Shown here: piece by piece, positions 35,865-46,933 of the stretch | Position numbering within the stretch: the stretch's first letter is position 1 | Layout of the letters: every line of letters begins with the position of its first letter | Source of the DNA: Solen grandis | Taxonomy: Eukaryota; Mollusca; Bivalvia; Adapedonta; Solenidae | Length of the DNA: 64,000 nt | Direction of reading: 5' to 3' | Assembly: GCA_021229015.1 (NCBI GenBank) | Contig: CM037788.1 | Span: forward strand, 52,519,714-52,583,713 | Notes under the pieces: model-generated | The model's database searches: none | What the model saw: the letters and a program-made list of their open reading frames with translations, nothing else | What the model was told of the DNA's origin: nothing | Program-made: the position numbers and the translations under genes

Positions 35865-36121
35865 ACTAAGAACTTGAAAAATCATTGAGACATCAATGCA
35901 ATTGAATCATAGCTTCACCATACAAGAGAACGTTGGATTTGCATGTGTCCGGCTTTAATGACCGAACTCGGATGAGTGCCAGGGGTGCTGCCAAACTTCG
36001 TGTGATTTTGGTGCCAGCACTGTAATTACGTCGTTAATTTCCATCTCAGCTAATGACCACACAGTGAACCTTTCAAGTATTATGTCTGTATTGATAAAGG
36101 TTGAGGTGCAAGTCAAATGCA

Positions 36122-36122
<1 letters not shown>

Positions 36123-36165
<43 letters not shown>
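36123..36165. repeat. (GT)n microsatellite
   Basis: About 21 uninterrupted GT units. Frames on both strands across it are artefacts. Confidence 0.97.
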
Positions 36166-36168
<3 letters not shown>

Positions 36169-37616
36169 GCGAACCACATGCTAAATGCTTACATATTTTC
36201 AAGCTCTAGAATATTTCAGGAACTAAAATATGCCACTGTTTTATTTGTACATGAAAGATAAAGTATACAGTTTAACAATAACTTTTAATAGCCTTTCAAT
36301 ATTTACCTTATGTTATTTTACAGTATTGTAATTGCTTGACTGATATCTCGTTTATTTTACACTTTCCTTGTGCCAAGGACATATAAACGCATAATTCCAA
36401 CAGTACAAAGCTACATAAACATTTATCGAACCACTCTTTGAAAAAGGACTTTGCCGAAGGTGAAGTTTTGCATCTGCCTCTATTTGACTCTTAGAGTGAT
36501 TCATTAACTTTTCATGAATACCTTGACTAGCTGCATTTCTAGTCTTCAATCCAAAACTTTGAAGATAACTGAAATCCCCTCAAGAAGAACCGTCTGCCCA
36601 ATTACTGACGTCATGACACCAGGCAACGGATAACCCCATTGCTGCTAATGCACATCTAGTTTCGAAAGCACCAGTAGCCTGATTTGTGAATACAGTTATA
36701 GTATTTGGGTCGTTTATTTGACGTTGTAATTAGACTCCGGGATACCCAAAGGGGAGTCAATTTGTTCCCTCATCAACGTCCCATTAAAATATCTGGCAGT
36801 GCCTGTTATATTACCAGACGAAGGTCTCAATTCCTGAGCTTTTTCTTGGGTTACTTTCTAGAATATTAGTGTACTTAATGCCCACAAACTGAAGCACGAG
36901 CACTCGAACTCACCCGTCTGGGTTACAGTAATTAAGTTTGCAAAGAATACAATAAAACGCTAGAATATCTACATTTTACAGAAAGTTTTTAAAACGCTTA
37001 AAATTGAACGTGCAATATACTTTTGAATCCAAACCGAGGCTGGAATGGATGGTATTTGTCTGGAACCACTCTTGTTTGTTTAAAAATACAAAAGATCATA
37101 TCGTGATATGGCAGACAGAGAAATTCCATTCTAATTCTTTCACAGGTTTTCATATACCCAGACAAATGTAGTTTGATAACTGAAAGGACTATCCATTTCG
37201 TTTTGATAAATTAAGACATTAATGAAGGCATTAAAATAGATATACCTGGGACGCAGATCTGCAGCCAACCTGTGTTATAGTTTTATCACGGAACAAGGAA
37301 TGCTTTTTTATGAACACTAAACGAATATTAAAAAAAATCCTTTATTTTAAAATCAGCATTATAAATACAGTATGAGAAAACATACCCTTTATCATGATAT
37401 TTCTTTTAAAATCCTGTTGTTCATGTAATAAAATTTCCATTATTTCCATTTAAGAAGTCATGAAACATTTCATAGTCCGGACATTTTTGTACCCTGACTG
37501 AGACTGATTTTGATAGCAAATGTTTTTAGAGTAATATCTTGTTTTTGGTTCGATATATATATATACTTGTTAAATTCTTATTTAGTTATGTATTTATGTT
37601 GTAGTTATATCTGTAT
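36166..37616. other. Non-coding stretch, no recognised element
   Basis: AT-rich and unique. A perfect TGACGTCA palindrome lies at 36606-36613. Nothing else was supported. Confidence 0.5.
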
Positions 37617-37806
37617 TGGTGTTTACCATCGCTGCGATAGTATTTCAATCATATAGTGACCTGCAGCTAATTACAGGTGGAGGAAGACCCCGAGTACACA
37701 GAGGTACCCGGGTAGAACCACCGACCTACCGCAAGTCAGCTGGAAGGCTTCCTCACATGAAAAATCCGAAGTCCCTACCGGGATTCGAACCCACAGCGAT
37801 GAGGGG
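37617..37806 (-). mobile_element. SINE family 1, head truncated
   Basis: Tail, body and B box (GGGATTCGAACCC) are present in reverse. The A-box end is missing beyond GATGAGGGG. Confidence 0.85.
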
Positions 37807-37989
37807 TGTATTTATGTAAGTTAATGTCTAGAATTAAGAAAGCTAGAGTTACAACTAATAGAAAATCTTATCCACAAATCCTGTTTATTTCTTTTTAGAC
37901 GTAACCGCACACATCAATGTTGGTTTTCGGTCTTTTCTTGTGAGTTGATAGAAATTTCAATACAATTTGATTACCTGTGACAGAGATTG

Positions 37990-38290
37990 TTTTCCTTCTT
38001 TAAACGGGTCCTGTTAAAGGACCCGTTCCCAATGCCCACGGGACCCATTCCCAATTGTAAAACGACCCTTCCCAATTTAAAAGAGAGATAAATGTCCCTT
38101 TTCTTAATGATAAAATTATGAAATATCAGTTTCAACAACTTTACATGTTTGCAAAGTTAGAACCTGTTTCAGGCTTTTGCAGACGTTCAACCAGTTTCCC
38201 AATCTCATGATGCGATTTGTTTTCCAATTGACTTATTTTCACGATTCGAAATTCCCAATTTAACAGGACCCGTTCCCAATAGGCTAAAAA
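37990..38290. repeat. GGACCCGTTCCCAAT repeat with a perfect hairpin
   Basis: CGGGTCC-TGTTAAA-GGACCCG (38005-38025) is a 7-bp hairpin. GGACCC(G/A)TTCCCAAT then recurs at about 38019, 38040 and 38264, with looser versions between. TTTAACAGGACCCGTTCCC near 38252 mirrors the first hairpin. The whole block behaves as a palindromic repeat of unknown type. Confidence 0.45.
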
Positions 38291-39290
38291 ATTCGCTGTA
38301 TGGAAAAAAATCTTAGCCAAATTTTCATTCCAAGCCTTCAGAGATGGTCGATTATTTGCAACATTGTCAGAAGAACTTGATGGCCTGAAAACTCCTAAAC
38401 ATTTCCTCAATTGTCAATAAATATGTTTTGAAAATTGGTATAAGATATGACCCATGCAGTGTTTTGATTAGTAACAGCGTTAGGCAAAGCTTGGTTTTAG
38501 ATTAAATGATCAGCATATAGAAATAAATAGAATATTTTGAAGTGTTGAAAATAATCGGTAACAGCAATATAAACACTAAAACTTAATAGAAGAAGAAAGA
38601 AATGAAAGGGAGTGGGTCTAGGTAGGTAGAAAACTGATCCAGTTAACGTGTCACTAAAATTTAGATTTTATCACCGTCTTTTGGAAACCTATCAGTTGTT
38701 TCTGTATTCCTCACCTTAAAGGCCCTCGTTTCTTTTCAGTATTTATCAGTTAAATATTTGTCAGGCTATAAAAACATAGCGGCTGAAAACTCCAAACTAA
38801 TCTCGATTGAGTCATTCGGTGGCAAAACGTAAAAAATTGACAAGTAGACATTATACATGGCACCGGTTCGGCTAGGTCATAGAAGAAGCACTGCCACAAA
38901 TTTTGATTTAATGTTGTCGAATTAGAGATTAATAGATTAACAACGGCGCAATAATCTCCATAGGTCATTCTAAAGTTGGAAGGTCAAGTAGGAAGGTCAA
39001 ACAATATCGCATTTAGGATTAGGATAACGTTTCTATCAAAACGGTGCCAACGGCTTTGGCTGCAAGATATAACGTAAGCTTAAGTTTTTCGAGTGATTAC
39101 CTTTTTCTATTATTTACTTGTGCATTAAGTGTTGTGGGTGGTGAACTGTTATAAATATGTTTTGTTCAGAGATGTCAAAGTCCATGAAACATTAATGTAA
39201 ATGAATAGACATTGAGCTGTTAAATCAATCCAATATCCTTAACAACATTCGATAAGCTACTATATGTTAACAAAGACACTAATTCACCAA
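38291..39290. other. Non-coding stretch, no recognised element
   Basis: AT-rich, unique-looking. Minus frames at 38141-38410 and 38750-38968 have no domain and no exon borders. Confidence 0.45.
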
Positions 39291-39318
39291 TCGTCTGAGT
39301 TTTCAATTCAGAACCAGA

Positions 39319-39322
<4 letters not shown>

Positions 39323-39403
<81 letters not shown>
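39323..39403. repeat. (ATTG)20 microsatellite at a SINE tail
   Basis: Uninterrupted tetranucleotide run abutting the 3' end of the SINE at 39408. In SINE orientation it is (TCAA)n. Confidence 0.97.
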
Positions 39404-39407
39404 TTTT

Positions 39408-39569
39408 AGGGGTTTACCGTCGCTGCGACAGTATTTCAGTCCTATAGCGACGTCCAAGCTAATTACAGGTGGAGGAAGACCCCGAATGCACGGAGGCATC
39501 CGGGTAGAACCACCGACCTACCGCAAGCCAGCTGGAAGACTTCCTCACATGAACATCTGAATGAACCTG
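39408..39569 (-). mobile_element. SINE family 1, 5' truncated, with long target duplication
   Basis: Tail and body are present (GTTTACCGTCGCTGCGACAG to CACATGAACATCTGAATG), but the tRNA head is absent. The SINE plus its ATTG tail is flanked by 32-bp copies starting TCGTCTGAGTTT (39291-39322, 39570-39601, five mismatches). 5' truncation and target duplication fit LINE-driven insertion. Confidence 0.85.
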
Positions 39570-40083
39570 TCGTCTGAGTTTCTATTTCAGAATCAGAATA
39601 TTCTGAATATGATAAATATTAATATATTCTATAATAATGAGTGAATTTACTAAATACCTTAAAATATGCTAGTTATTGCCATATTTACAAGAAATATAAT
39701 TCTAGTCACTAATATGTTAGATTTAAGAAAACAATGTTTTGAAAATTAAATTTTGAGTCTGAGTCTAAAATATAAACTCAAATATTGCTGAATTAGGACC
39801 CAGGACAGACTCACAACACAGAACATAGTACAAGTGAAGGATATAATTATAGACCATTTCACTCCTAGACGAGACGAAACTACGAAAATAAACGAATACT
39901 CCCCGAATACCTAATCTCAATGCTGGTGTATAATTCCACACATTGTTCAATGGAAAATAAACATATATTTGAGGTATCCCCCTGTCGCTGATTGGTCAGT
40001 TTTAATTAACGGATTATACCGAGTATTGCCGAACCCCTGGTGAAATGGTCTGGACCATATGTAACATGTGGGGAAAAAAATCA

Positions 40084-40176
40084 ATGACTCGACCGGGACT
40101 CGAATCCGACTGAGCTATCAAGTCACATGTTTTCTTGCCTATTGATTTATCACCAAATACCTGTACCCGGCTACAC
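40084..40176 (-). mobile_element. Embedded tRNA-like module, anticodon arm deleted
   Basis: Reverse copy of the repeat at 43897. It keeps GGTATTTGGTGATAAATCAA upstream and the tRNA ends (ATAGCTCAGTCGGATTCGAG) but has lost the anticodon arm. Confidence 0.7.
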
Positions 40177-40879
40177 ATACTCTACAACCGTTGGTGAAGA
40201 AAGCCTCGATATGGAACTGTTACACAATGTCATGCAGGACGGAATACAAAATAATAGATAAAAATACATACACCACATTTGTGAAAACCATGGAAAAAAT
40301 TCTTCCGGGCTTCAGATAAAATAACTATCTTCTTTTGTGTTTTAAACTACACCAAGATATACGAATACAAATTTAAAGGAAAGGATAATGCCAGGCTAGA
40401 GAGGTCTCCCGTTTTTATTAGATGCTTTTTTCGTAACGCCAGTGGTAAATAGTAAATACTTGTTGCCAGATTACTTTTATGTCCCTTACTTTAACCGATA
40501 TCTGTAATGAGACATATAATTTTTTAAACTACAGTGTACAACTTATGACAAATACCCATCTTCTTCAATTATGGTTGGCTGAGAACTGGCCTTTCGGAAT
40601 GATCGATATATAGTTGTAATAATTCAGTTGTTCAGAAACGAAAACCAAGACTTGCACTGGCACCATGTACTAGTCCTATCCAGGAAACATTTAGTTGGAC
40701 ATCATATGAATTATATTCATAGTAATTTCCAGTTTGACAAGGAAATATTAATAAAAATAAGATGTAAACTATATTTATCATTTTCTTTTGACAACTTCCG
40801 TCGTTGAGGAGTGTGGCGACGATTCAATGAAGAAGACGGGGTGCTTTTACTATTTACAAGTTCCGTGTAGTCATTCTAT

Positions 40880-41340
40880 GTCCCTACTTCTTGGTCTATG
40901 TCCTTATAAGGTATGTCGAAAGCCATTTTTGTTCTTCCACGTTGTTCTACGTCCTTCCATGTTTTTCTGTCTTTTTCCGCCTTCGTTATCTGCCCTCTGT
41001 CTACGTCAAGCGTTTCTCTGTTGCTTGTTCTTCCATGCAGTCTTTGTCCTTCCATTTTGTCCAGTCTTGGTCCTTCTTTTATGGTCTGTTCATGTCCCTC
41101 AATATTTTTTTCATTCTTGGCCCTTAATTCCTTGTTCAATCTTGGTCCTTCTTTGTTAGTCTATTTATGCCATTTTTTTTTCTTGGTCCTTCATTTTATT
41201 CTGAAATTTGTACTTCATTTTGACCCCCTGTCTTTGTTCTCATATGTTGTTCTGTCTGTCATTCTTTTGTATTCTGTCTGTGTCCTGCATTGTTCTGTCT
41301 TTGTCCCGACCTATTCGTCTAGGTCCATTAATGTCCATCA
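40880..41340. repeat. Degenerate TTGGTCCTTC minisatellite-like tract
   Basis: Pyrimidine-rich DNA built from loose units TTGGTCCTTCATTTTGTC and GTCCTTCCATGTTTT. Long Phe/Leu/Cys frames on + (up to 172 codons) are a by-product of composition. Similar phrases occur inverted at 41561-41612. Confidence 0.55.
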
Positions 41341-41476
41341 TGGGTGGCGGTCCGGTCAGTCCAGTCTCACAACTGCCTTTATAACCTACACCCTCTCAGG
41401 GAACATGTACATTTTATCATCCTTTATATAATATGCAAGGCAAAGATCATTAAAAAAAAGCTTGTCTATATCGACG

Positions 41477-41499
41477 CTCTCTCTCTCTCTCTCTCTCTC
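41477..41499. repeat. (CT)n microsatellite
   Basis: About 11 CT units. Confidence 0.95.
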
Positions 41500-41612
41500 G
41501 GAGGGCATATAGATTTGGTCATAAGATTAATATCTTGATTAAATACTAAATAATACACAGGGAAGGAAACAGACAAACATGGAAGGACATAGAATAGCAA
41601 GGGAGGGCATAG

Positions 41613-43896
41613 ACAGGACGATATACAACCGAAACCTTTCGATTTGTTTCGTTCCTCTGGAAAAATATCACGTGATGTAAGTCCTGCAGAAATTCAACCC
41701 AGCGCAGTTAATTTACAAAATAACATGCAAACAACGAGACATGCACACGAAATAAAAACCCAAAACATTGGATTCTTTTCCCGTCATCATATTTCACCCC
41801 CACCTGTCTTTTCTTTTGTCAAGGTATAGAAACATTAGCCGCCCTTCAAAGGAAGTCGGTGCGAACTTGGTCCAACCCACTTACACGGGGTTCATTCATT
41901 TTTACTCGCCTTATTACCCCCTTGTGAAAGCTAAGATGTGTTCCACGTCCAAGTTTGTCTTGAAATACATCTATCAAGACTAACCATCTGACTTTAAACG
42001 AGAATGTACTTGTCATTAAATCACCATTTCTGGGTTTATTTAACTGAACAGCAATCTGTAAACATTTTACGCTTAAATCAGCACGTGTTGGTCTGCTTAG
42101 AGTTGAAGTGTCTCTTTCAGTTTGTGGGAAACGTAAGTATCGTCTGTTTGATAAAATAAACATTGATGTTAATTGAGCCCATTCTTTGTGCTTAATTAAA
42201 TAAATTGGACATTTAATTTATGAATAACACGATTTACCTCCCGGCTCGCTGAGTGCCTTTTAAAGTTAAATGATCTTATGGATTGAGATTATATATTATT
42301 TTCATCGAACACGGAACTAGAAAATCAATGAACTTCAATTTAAAAACATAGGTGTAACATCTGGTATTTGAAGGATAAATACATTTAAAGCGATTTGCGC
42401 TTCATTAAAATATCGCTTTCGACGATTCAAGAACAAATTTTATGCGATTTGTAAGTACACGGCTGTGGGGAATTCTCCAAGGGATATTGTCTTGAACCTC
42501 TAAAGTTCGATGTAATATATCTGAAGTTGACTAACTACCGAGCTGTAAGTTTATGTTCAACAAGAACAATGTACTTTGCATTTTGATGCACCATGTACAA
42601 CATCTACAGACAGATGTATGTAACGAGACTCCGAGTTGGTGAAGATGTTGAGTTGCGGGGAAACCCAAGTGAAATTTTGAAAATCGGAAGACAAATGATG
42701 CCATATAAACATAATGTAGCTTCAAGTACAATACAACACGTATACTTAATATTGTGCAATGTGTAAACCAGGTGCAATCACGTGCTATACAAAAAGCACA
42801 GCACGTACAAATAATTAAACAAATACTTAGGTTGGTTAAGTCCTTATTTGTAGTTTTGGCTGAAACGAATATTCTATATATGGTCCACAAAACAACACGT
42901 AAACCACGTACAAAGAGACGTACACCCAAAAAAAGCATTCCAAATTCAACATTATCAGTTTACAATTATTAATATCCTGGGAACTAATTCACCAGTCTGA
43001 GTCTCTTTATTAGACTGGGGCTCATTTTAAGATTAACATTTTAAGAATGGGCGTACGAAAACCCAACACTATCTGGTACATATGTAAGGATGTCCTTTCC
43101 CTAGAAATGAGAAATATAATTAGTGCCCCTGAAATATTTACATAATAATTAACACACAACTTTGAAAATATGCACCGTCTAAAGTAAATCAAACATTTAA
43201 TCTACATGCTGGTGTAATATCCCACACATTGTTCAATGGGTTATAAACATACACCAGTCATTGATTGGTCAATTTAAATTAGCGTATGATACCGAGTATT
43301 GCCGAATCCCTGATGTAATGGTCTATAAACTCAAGATAGTGATGAATAAAGACACTATTGGGCATCTTTCGTAAAGCACATCGCAAAACTTTAGTATTGC
43401 CCTGAATTAAGTATGTACCTTGTTCAAATTTAACTATACATTTTACAGATTTCTTTTCATTAACTTAGCAGTGTCTAACACCACAATATAAATAAATATA
43501 TAAGTCACACTTAATAATCTTGTTAAAAATGAAGAAAAAGAAAAATACTACATGTATATGATAATTACCTGGGAAAACTAGTACAGTACAGTAGATGGGA
43601 AGAACACCAGTGAAGCCAGTATTTGTTTACCTGTCTCTTTTCTTGCGTAGAGGCCAAATATTTCTACATAACCCTTTCATGGAACAGCTCAGAATTATGA
43701 TATATTACGTGTTAAAAGCACTGGTAACACCGTTCAAGTAAGACAACAAACTACGCATACCTACCATGACGTCTGCGTCAACATTATCCCGACCTCCGCC
43801 GACGCCGTTGTATTTATCTGCCATCATGGACAGGAAGCCGGCATATCAACAACTTCAGTTATCAACGGTGAAGATGGAGCCATGTTAAATGTTACT
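41613..43896. other. Non-coding stretch with two weak coding-like frames
   Basis: Between 42614 and 42972 two plus frames overlap by a few bases (50 and 72 codons). The second ends in a basic stretch, KTTRKPRTKRRTPKK. They could be a frameshifted relic or chance. No splice borders or family were recognised. The rest is AT-rich and featureless. Confidence 0.3.
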
Positions 43897-44018
43897 GTAG
43901 CCGGGTACAGGTATTTGGTGATAAATCAAAGGTAAGAAGACATGTGGCTTCGTAGCTCAGTTGGTGGAGTGCAGGAACGGTATTCCTGAAGCCCTGGGTT
44001 CGAGTCCCGGTCGAGCCA
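43897..44018 (+). mobile_element. Embedded tRNA-like module, copy 1 (anticodon GGT)
   Basis: 43946-44018 is a 73-base tRNA-like sequence: D arm TAGCTCAGTTGGTGGAG, anticodon stem CAGGA/TCCTG with loop ACGGTAT (anticodon GGT, threonine-type), and T arm GGGTTCGAGTCCC. The acceptor stem is imperfect and base 33 is C rather than T, so a working tRNA is unlikely. The 5' flank GTAGCCGGGTACAGGTATTT is shared with the other copies, so the tRNA lies inside a larger repeat. Confidence 0.65.
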
Positions 44019-44169
44019 TGATTATTTCACCACCTGTTACATTTGGCGAGCAACGTAAATTACCTACTGTTTGATATGGCTACTTCTTCGGCACCTCAAG
44101 AACGTGTTCACGATTTTCATTGTCTCTAAGAATTCAAGACGAATTCTTAATTTAGAGGGGGTATAGGTA

Positions 44170-44287
44170 GCAGGGTAAAGGTATTTGTTGAAAGATTTAG
44201 GTAAAAAGACATATGGCTTGGTAGCTCAGATGGTAAAGTGCAGGAACGGTATTCCTGAAGCCTTGGGTTCGAGTCTTGGCCAGCCTG
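44170..44287 (+). mobile_element. Embedded tRNA-like module, copy 2
   Basis: 44215-44287 repeats the tRNA-like sequence of copy 1 with the same anticodon loop ACGGTAT. It has the related 5' flank AGGTATTTGTTGAAAGAT and AAAAAGACATATGGCTT. It lies about 270 bp downstream of copy 1 in the same orientation. Confidence 0.65.
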
Positions 44288-44997
44288 CAATTTTTTCTCA
44301 CCCTGTGACATTACACTGAGGTGGTGGAAAACTGATATATTGCAATGCAATATTTGAGAATACATCGCGATATTGGCAATGTTTAATTCACCGTTTAACA
44401 CGTGCATACACCTCTGCAAATGCATATATACTTGCTGAAATAATTGTAATGAAGTAATAATTGTAATGAAGCTATAATAAGAGTTTGATTTTTTTTCTAT
44501 TGTTTTCTTTTCAAAGAAGTGATAGAACTGTTTCTGTTATATAAGTGAGAAAATGGAATCATACCCATTTGTTTGATTTATAAAGTACACTTTAGATACA
44601 CATTTAATTAAGATTTACATGTATTTCATTTTCATAAAAAATATGTTTCAATGGATGGAGACTACTCTATCAGCAAACTCCACGCAGTGATCTCCCTTGC
44701 ACGGAACCACTGCCGTCACAAATGTCACGTGATGATGGTAAACTAGCAAAATGACGTCTCCGTTTGATGTGTCACAACAACAAAGATATTTTTTTAATGA
44801 TTTTTTTTTTACCACAAGGCGGTACTTGATGTTTATTAAAAGAAAATGCCACTCACAATAAAATAACATTTTTTGGTAAAAAAAAAAGAAAAATTAACTA
44901 AATACTATTAAGCCTTTGACTTGTGCTTCAACTGTAAGGGGAAATAACTACTGCTTGGAGTTTGTTCTATCGGAAGTAAGCGTAAAACTGTTGCGTC

Positions 44998-45228
44998 CGT
45001 ACTCCGTGGCCAAGTGGTTATAGTCACAGCTTTACTTTCACTAGCAACTTAACGCAGTGAGTTCGAGTACCGATATGGTTATTCTGATATGTCAGCTAGA
45101 TGACCTGAGGAAGGTCGATGGTTCTGCGCAAAGGTGACTCTGTGCACGCATGGTCGCCACCCACTAAATGTCACTATATGATTTAAATACTGTCGCAGCG
45201 ACGATAAATTCAAAACAACAACAGCAAC
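44998..45228 (+). mobile_element. SINE family 1, diverged full-length copy
   Basis: A-box-like CGTGGCCAAGTGGTTATAG, B-box-like GAGTTCGAGTACC, body AAGGTCGATGGTTCT, and tail TACTGTCGCAGCGACGATAA ending in CAACAACAGCAAC. Confidence 0.7.
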
Positions 45229-45996
45229 GTAATGATAAGTTAAAAAGAATCCTTGCAAACATATTACCCTTTGCATATGATGATCAACGAGTACGTCATA
45301 TATCCTATCCAAGATATAAAAAAAACCATCACTATGAATTTTGTAATAGTTTGCAAAGCTATAAATGAATGAATGCACATTTTATACAGAACATGCAATA
45401 AATCATGCACCACGTCTTTCGTAGTATGTCTGGTATTCTTTACCTTGACATCGTGGCATTTATAGGGATATATAAATCGTATTTATACAGGGGTTCTCAG
45501 CTAACAGAGCATCCTACATATATTACATGTATAAAACGCATGTACAAAATTCATTTTCGAGTCCTATTGGAAGCGTTTCTTAAATGTATGGTAAAAGAGA
45601 AAAAAAACTTTGAAATTATGAGGGGAAGAAAATGGGGAACGTTCTCTGTAAAAAAACATATGAGTCAAGTTTTTATATCAAAAGAAGGGAATTTTTGATG
45701 TTAGGAAATATCTCAGTTTGAGAAGTTTCGTAAAACGTAGACTAGGCCATCATTCCACCATAGGCCTACTTAGCGCAAAGTAATTTTTTTTTTTCATTAC
45801 ATTACTTTCATTTCCCTGATAAAATTATACGAATGTTTCATTTCTTAGAAAATATTGTTAATTATTAAGGTAATAAACTATATCAATTTAGTCATTTCCT
45901 TGAATATTTTGTATACATAATTTGGGTATTTTTATTATAGTGAATCAAGAATGATGGAATTCTCCCCTAAGTATTTAAGTATTACATCAGTAAATC

Positions 45997-46614
45997 TTGT
46001 TGGAGGAATTCGAGCCGGAGCTTACGGATATGTATCAGTTCACCTCCACGGCATTTTTTTTAGATTCGTATACTGGCATATCAACAAATGCTGACAACTG
46101 CAAACCATGTACCGCTAAAGCATGCTTGTTTATGACGAATCGTACACTGGGCGGACAACCACTGCCTTTTGATGCCAGCGGTCAACCCAAGTTGTACAAT
46201 ATGTTATTTATGGACAAAACAGTTGACCCATGTCTTTCACGCAGGTCCATTAAACTGACCAGGGCTATTCTTTAGGTGTTGGTTTACGTTTTCTCACACT
46301 GCGGTCCCACTGTGATGGTTTGTGCCTGTCTTGCTTCAGAAGATGCTGTACAACGCACTGGCATTAACCTTTTGCAAAAAGGTCAGTCTTACTTTACCAA
46401 TCTTTTTTTGGTGATTTATGACTTTTCAACACAAGTTTCATCCCATTATATTTGTAAATCATTTCCGCATACAAAAATGCTCACAGCAGCTGCATGTATG
46501 TTAATTCATTTTGCTGTAAGGATTTGTGTTGGCGATGTCGCAAATTTAGATGAACGAAGCCTACTTTCCAATGCGCTTCATTTTTTGGAATACTACAATA
46601 AATTTGACCAATAG
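45997..46614 (+). pseudogene. Coding-like frame broken by one TAG, family unknown
   Basis: A single plus frame runs 206 codons from TTG at 45997 (first ATG 46030) to a stop after 46614, broken only by TAG at 46273-46275. In DNA this AT-rich, many stops would be expected, so the frame was under coding constraint recently or still is. The first part has spaced cysteines (NADNCKPCTAKACLF) and LGGQPLPFDASGQPKLYN. The second is helix-like with alternating small and hydrophobic residues (CGPTVMVCACLASEDAVQRT, LLQKGQSYFTNLF) and ends LEYYNKFDQ. An in-frame TAA at 45991 bounds it upstream; no introns or poly-A tail were identified. It could be a pseudogene, a relic of a transposon protein, a gene with a sequencing error at the TAG, or two adjacent pieces. 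I do not recognise the family. Confidence 0.5.
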
Positions 46615-46684
46615 CATATAAAAACAATCAATTTTTAGCAAATTCGACGTGATCTCGACGCTCCAATCCTTCCCTTGCGTGTTT

Positions 46685-46933
46685 GTTTGCTCCGGTTTTC
46701 TGTCCCGCCGATTTGGACTTTGTCTAAATGAAATACGCCGTAGACAAATGGCATGGTATCACATCTGGTCACATTACCATTACACTAGGCCTACCAGTCC
46801 TGGCACTACCGTTATATGCTGAGTGCCAAGCACCAGTACATTTTTTACTTTGGTATGGTACTTTGGCCGGGAATCGAACCCACGACCCAAACGATTCGTA
46901 GAAGACGCTCAATCGCTTGGCAAGCCATTCTCT
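46685..46933 (-). mobile_element. SINE family 2 with tRNA-like head
   Basis: Best copy for the head: on the minus strand GGCTTGCCAAGCGATTGAG (A-box region) and GTGGGTTCGATTCCCGG (B box), then GGTACCATACCAAAGTA. The body follows: TATAACGGTAGTGCCAGG, GTGATACCATGCCATTTG. The tail ends in GGCGGGAC. A small internal deletion is present near 46710. Confidence 0.75.

Noticed and set aside
40788..41431. Long Cys/Phe/Leu frames of 123 and 172 codons
   Set aside because: Low-complexity pyrimidine-rich repeat; frames are open because of composition.
42531..42938. 135-codon minus frame
   Set aside because: Cys/Leu/Phe-rich without domain. It is antisense to the two weak plus frames, which look more protein-like.
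43946..44018. Functional tRNA-Thr gene
   Set aside because: The acceptor stem is imperfect, base 33 is C, and the sequence sits in a repeat with two more degraded copies.
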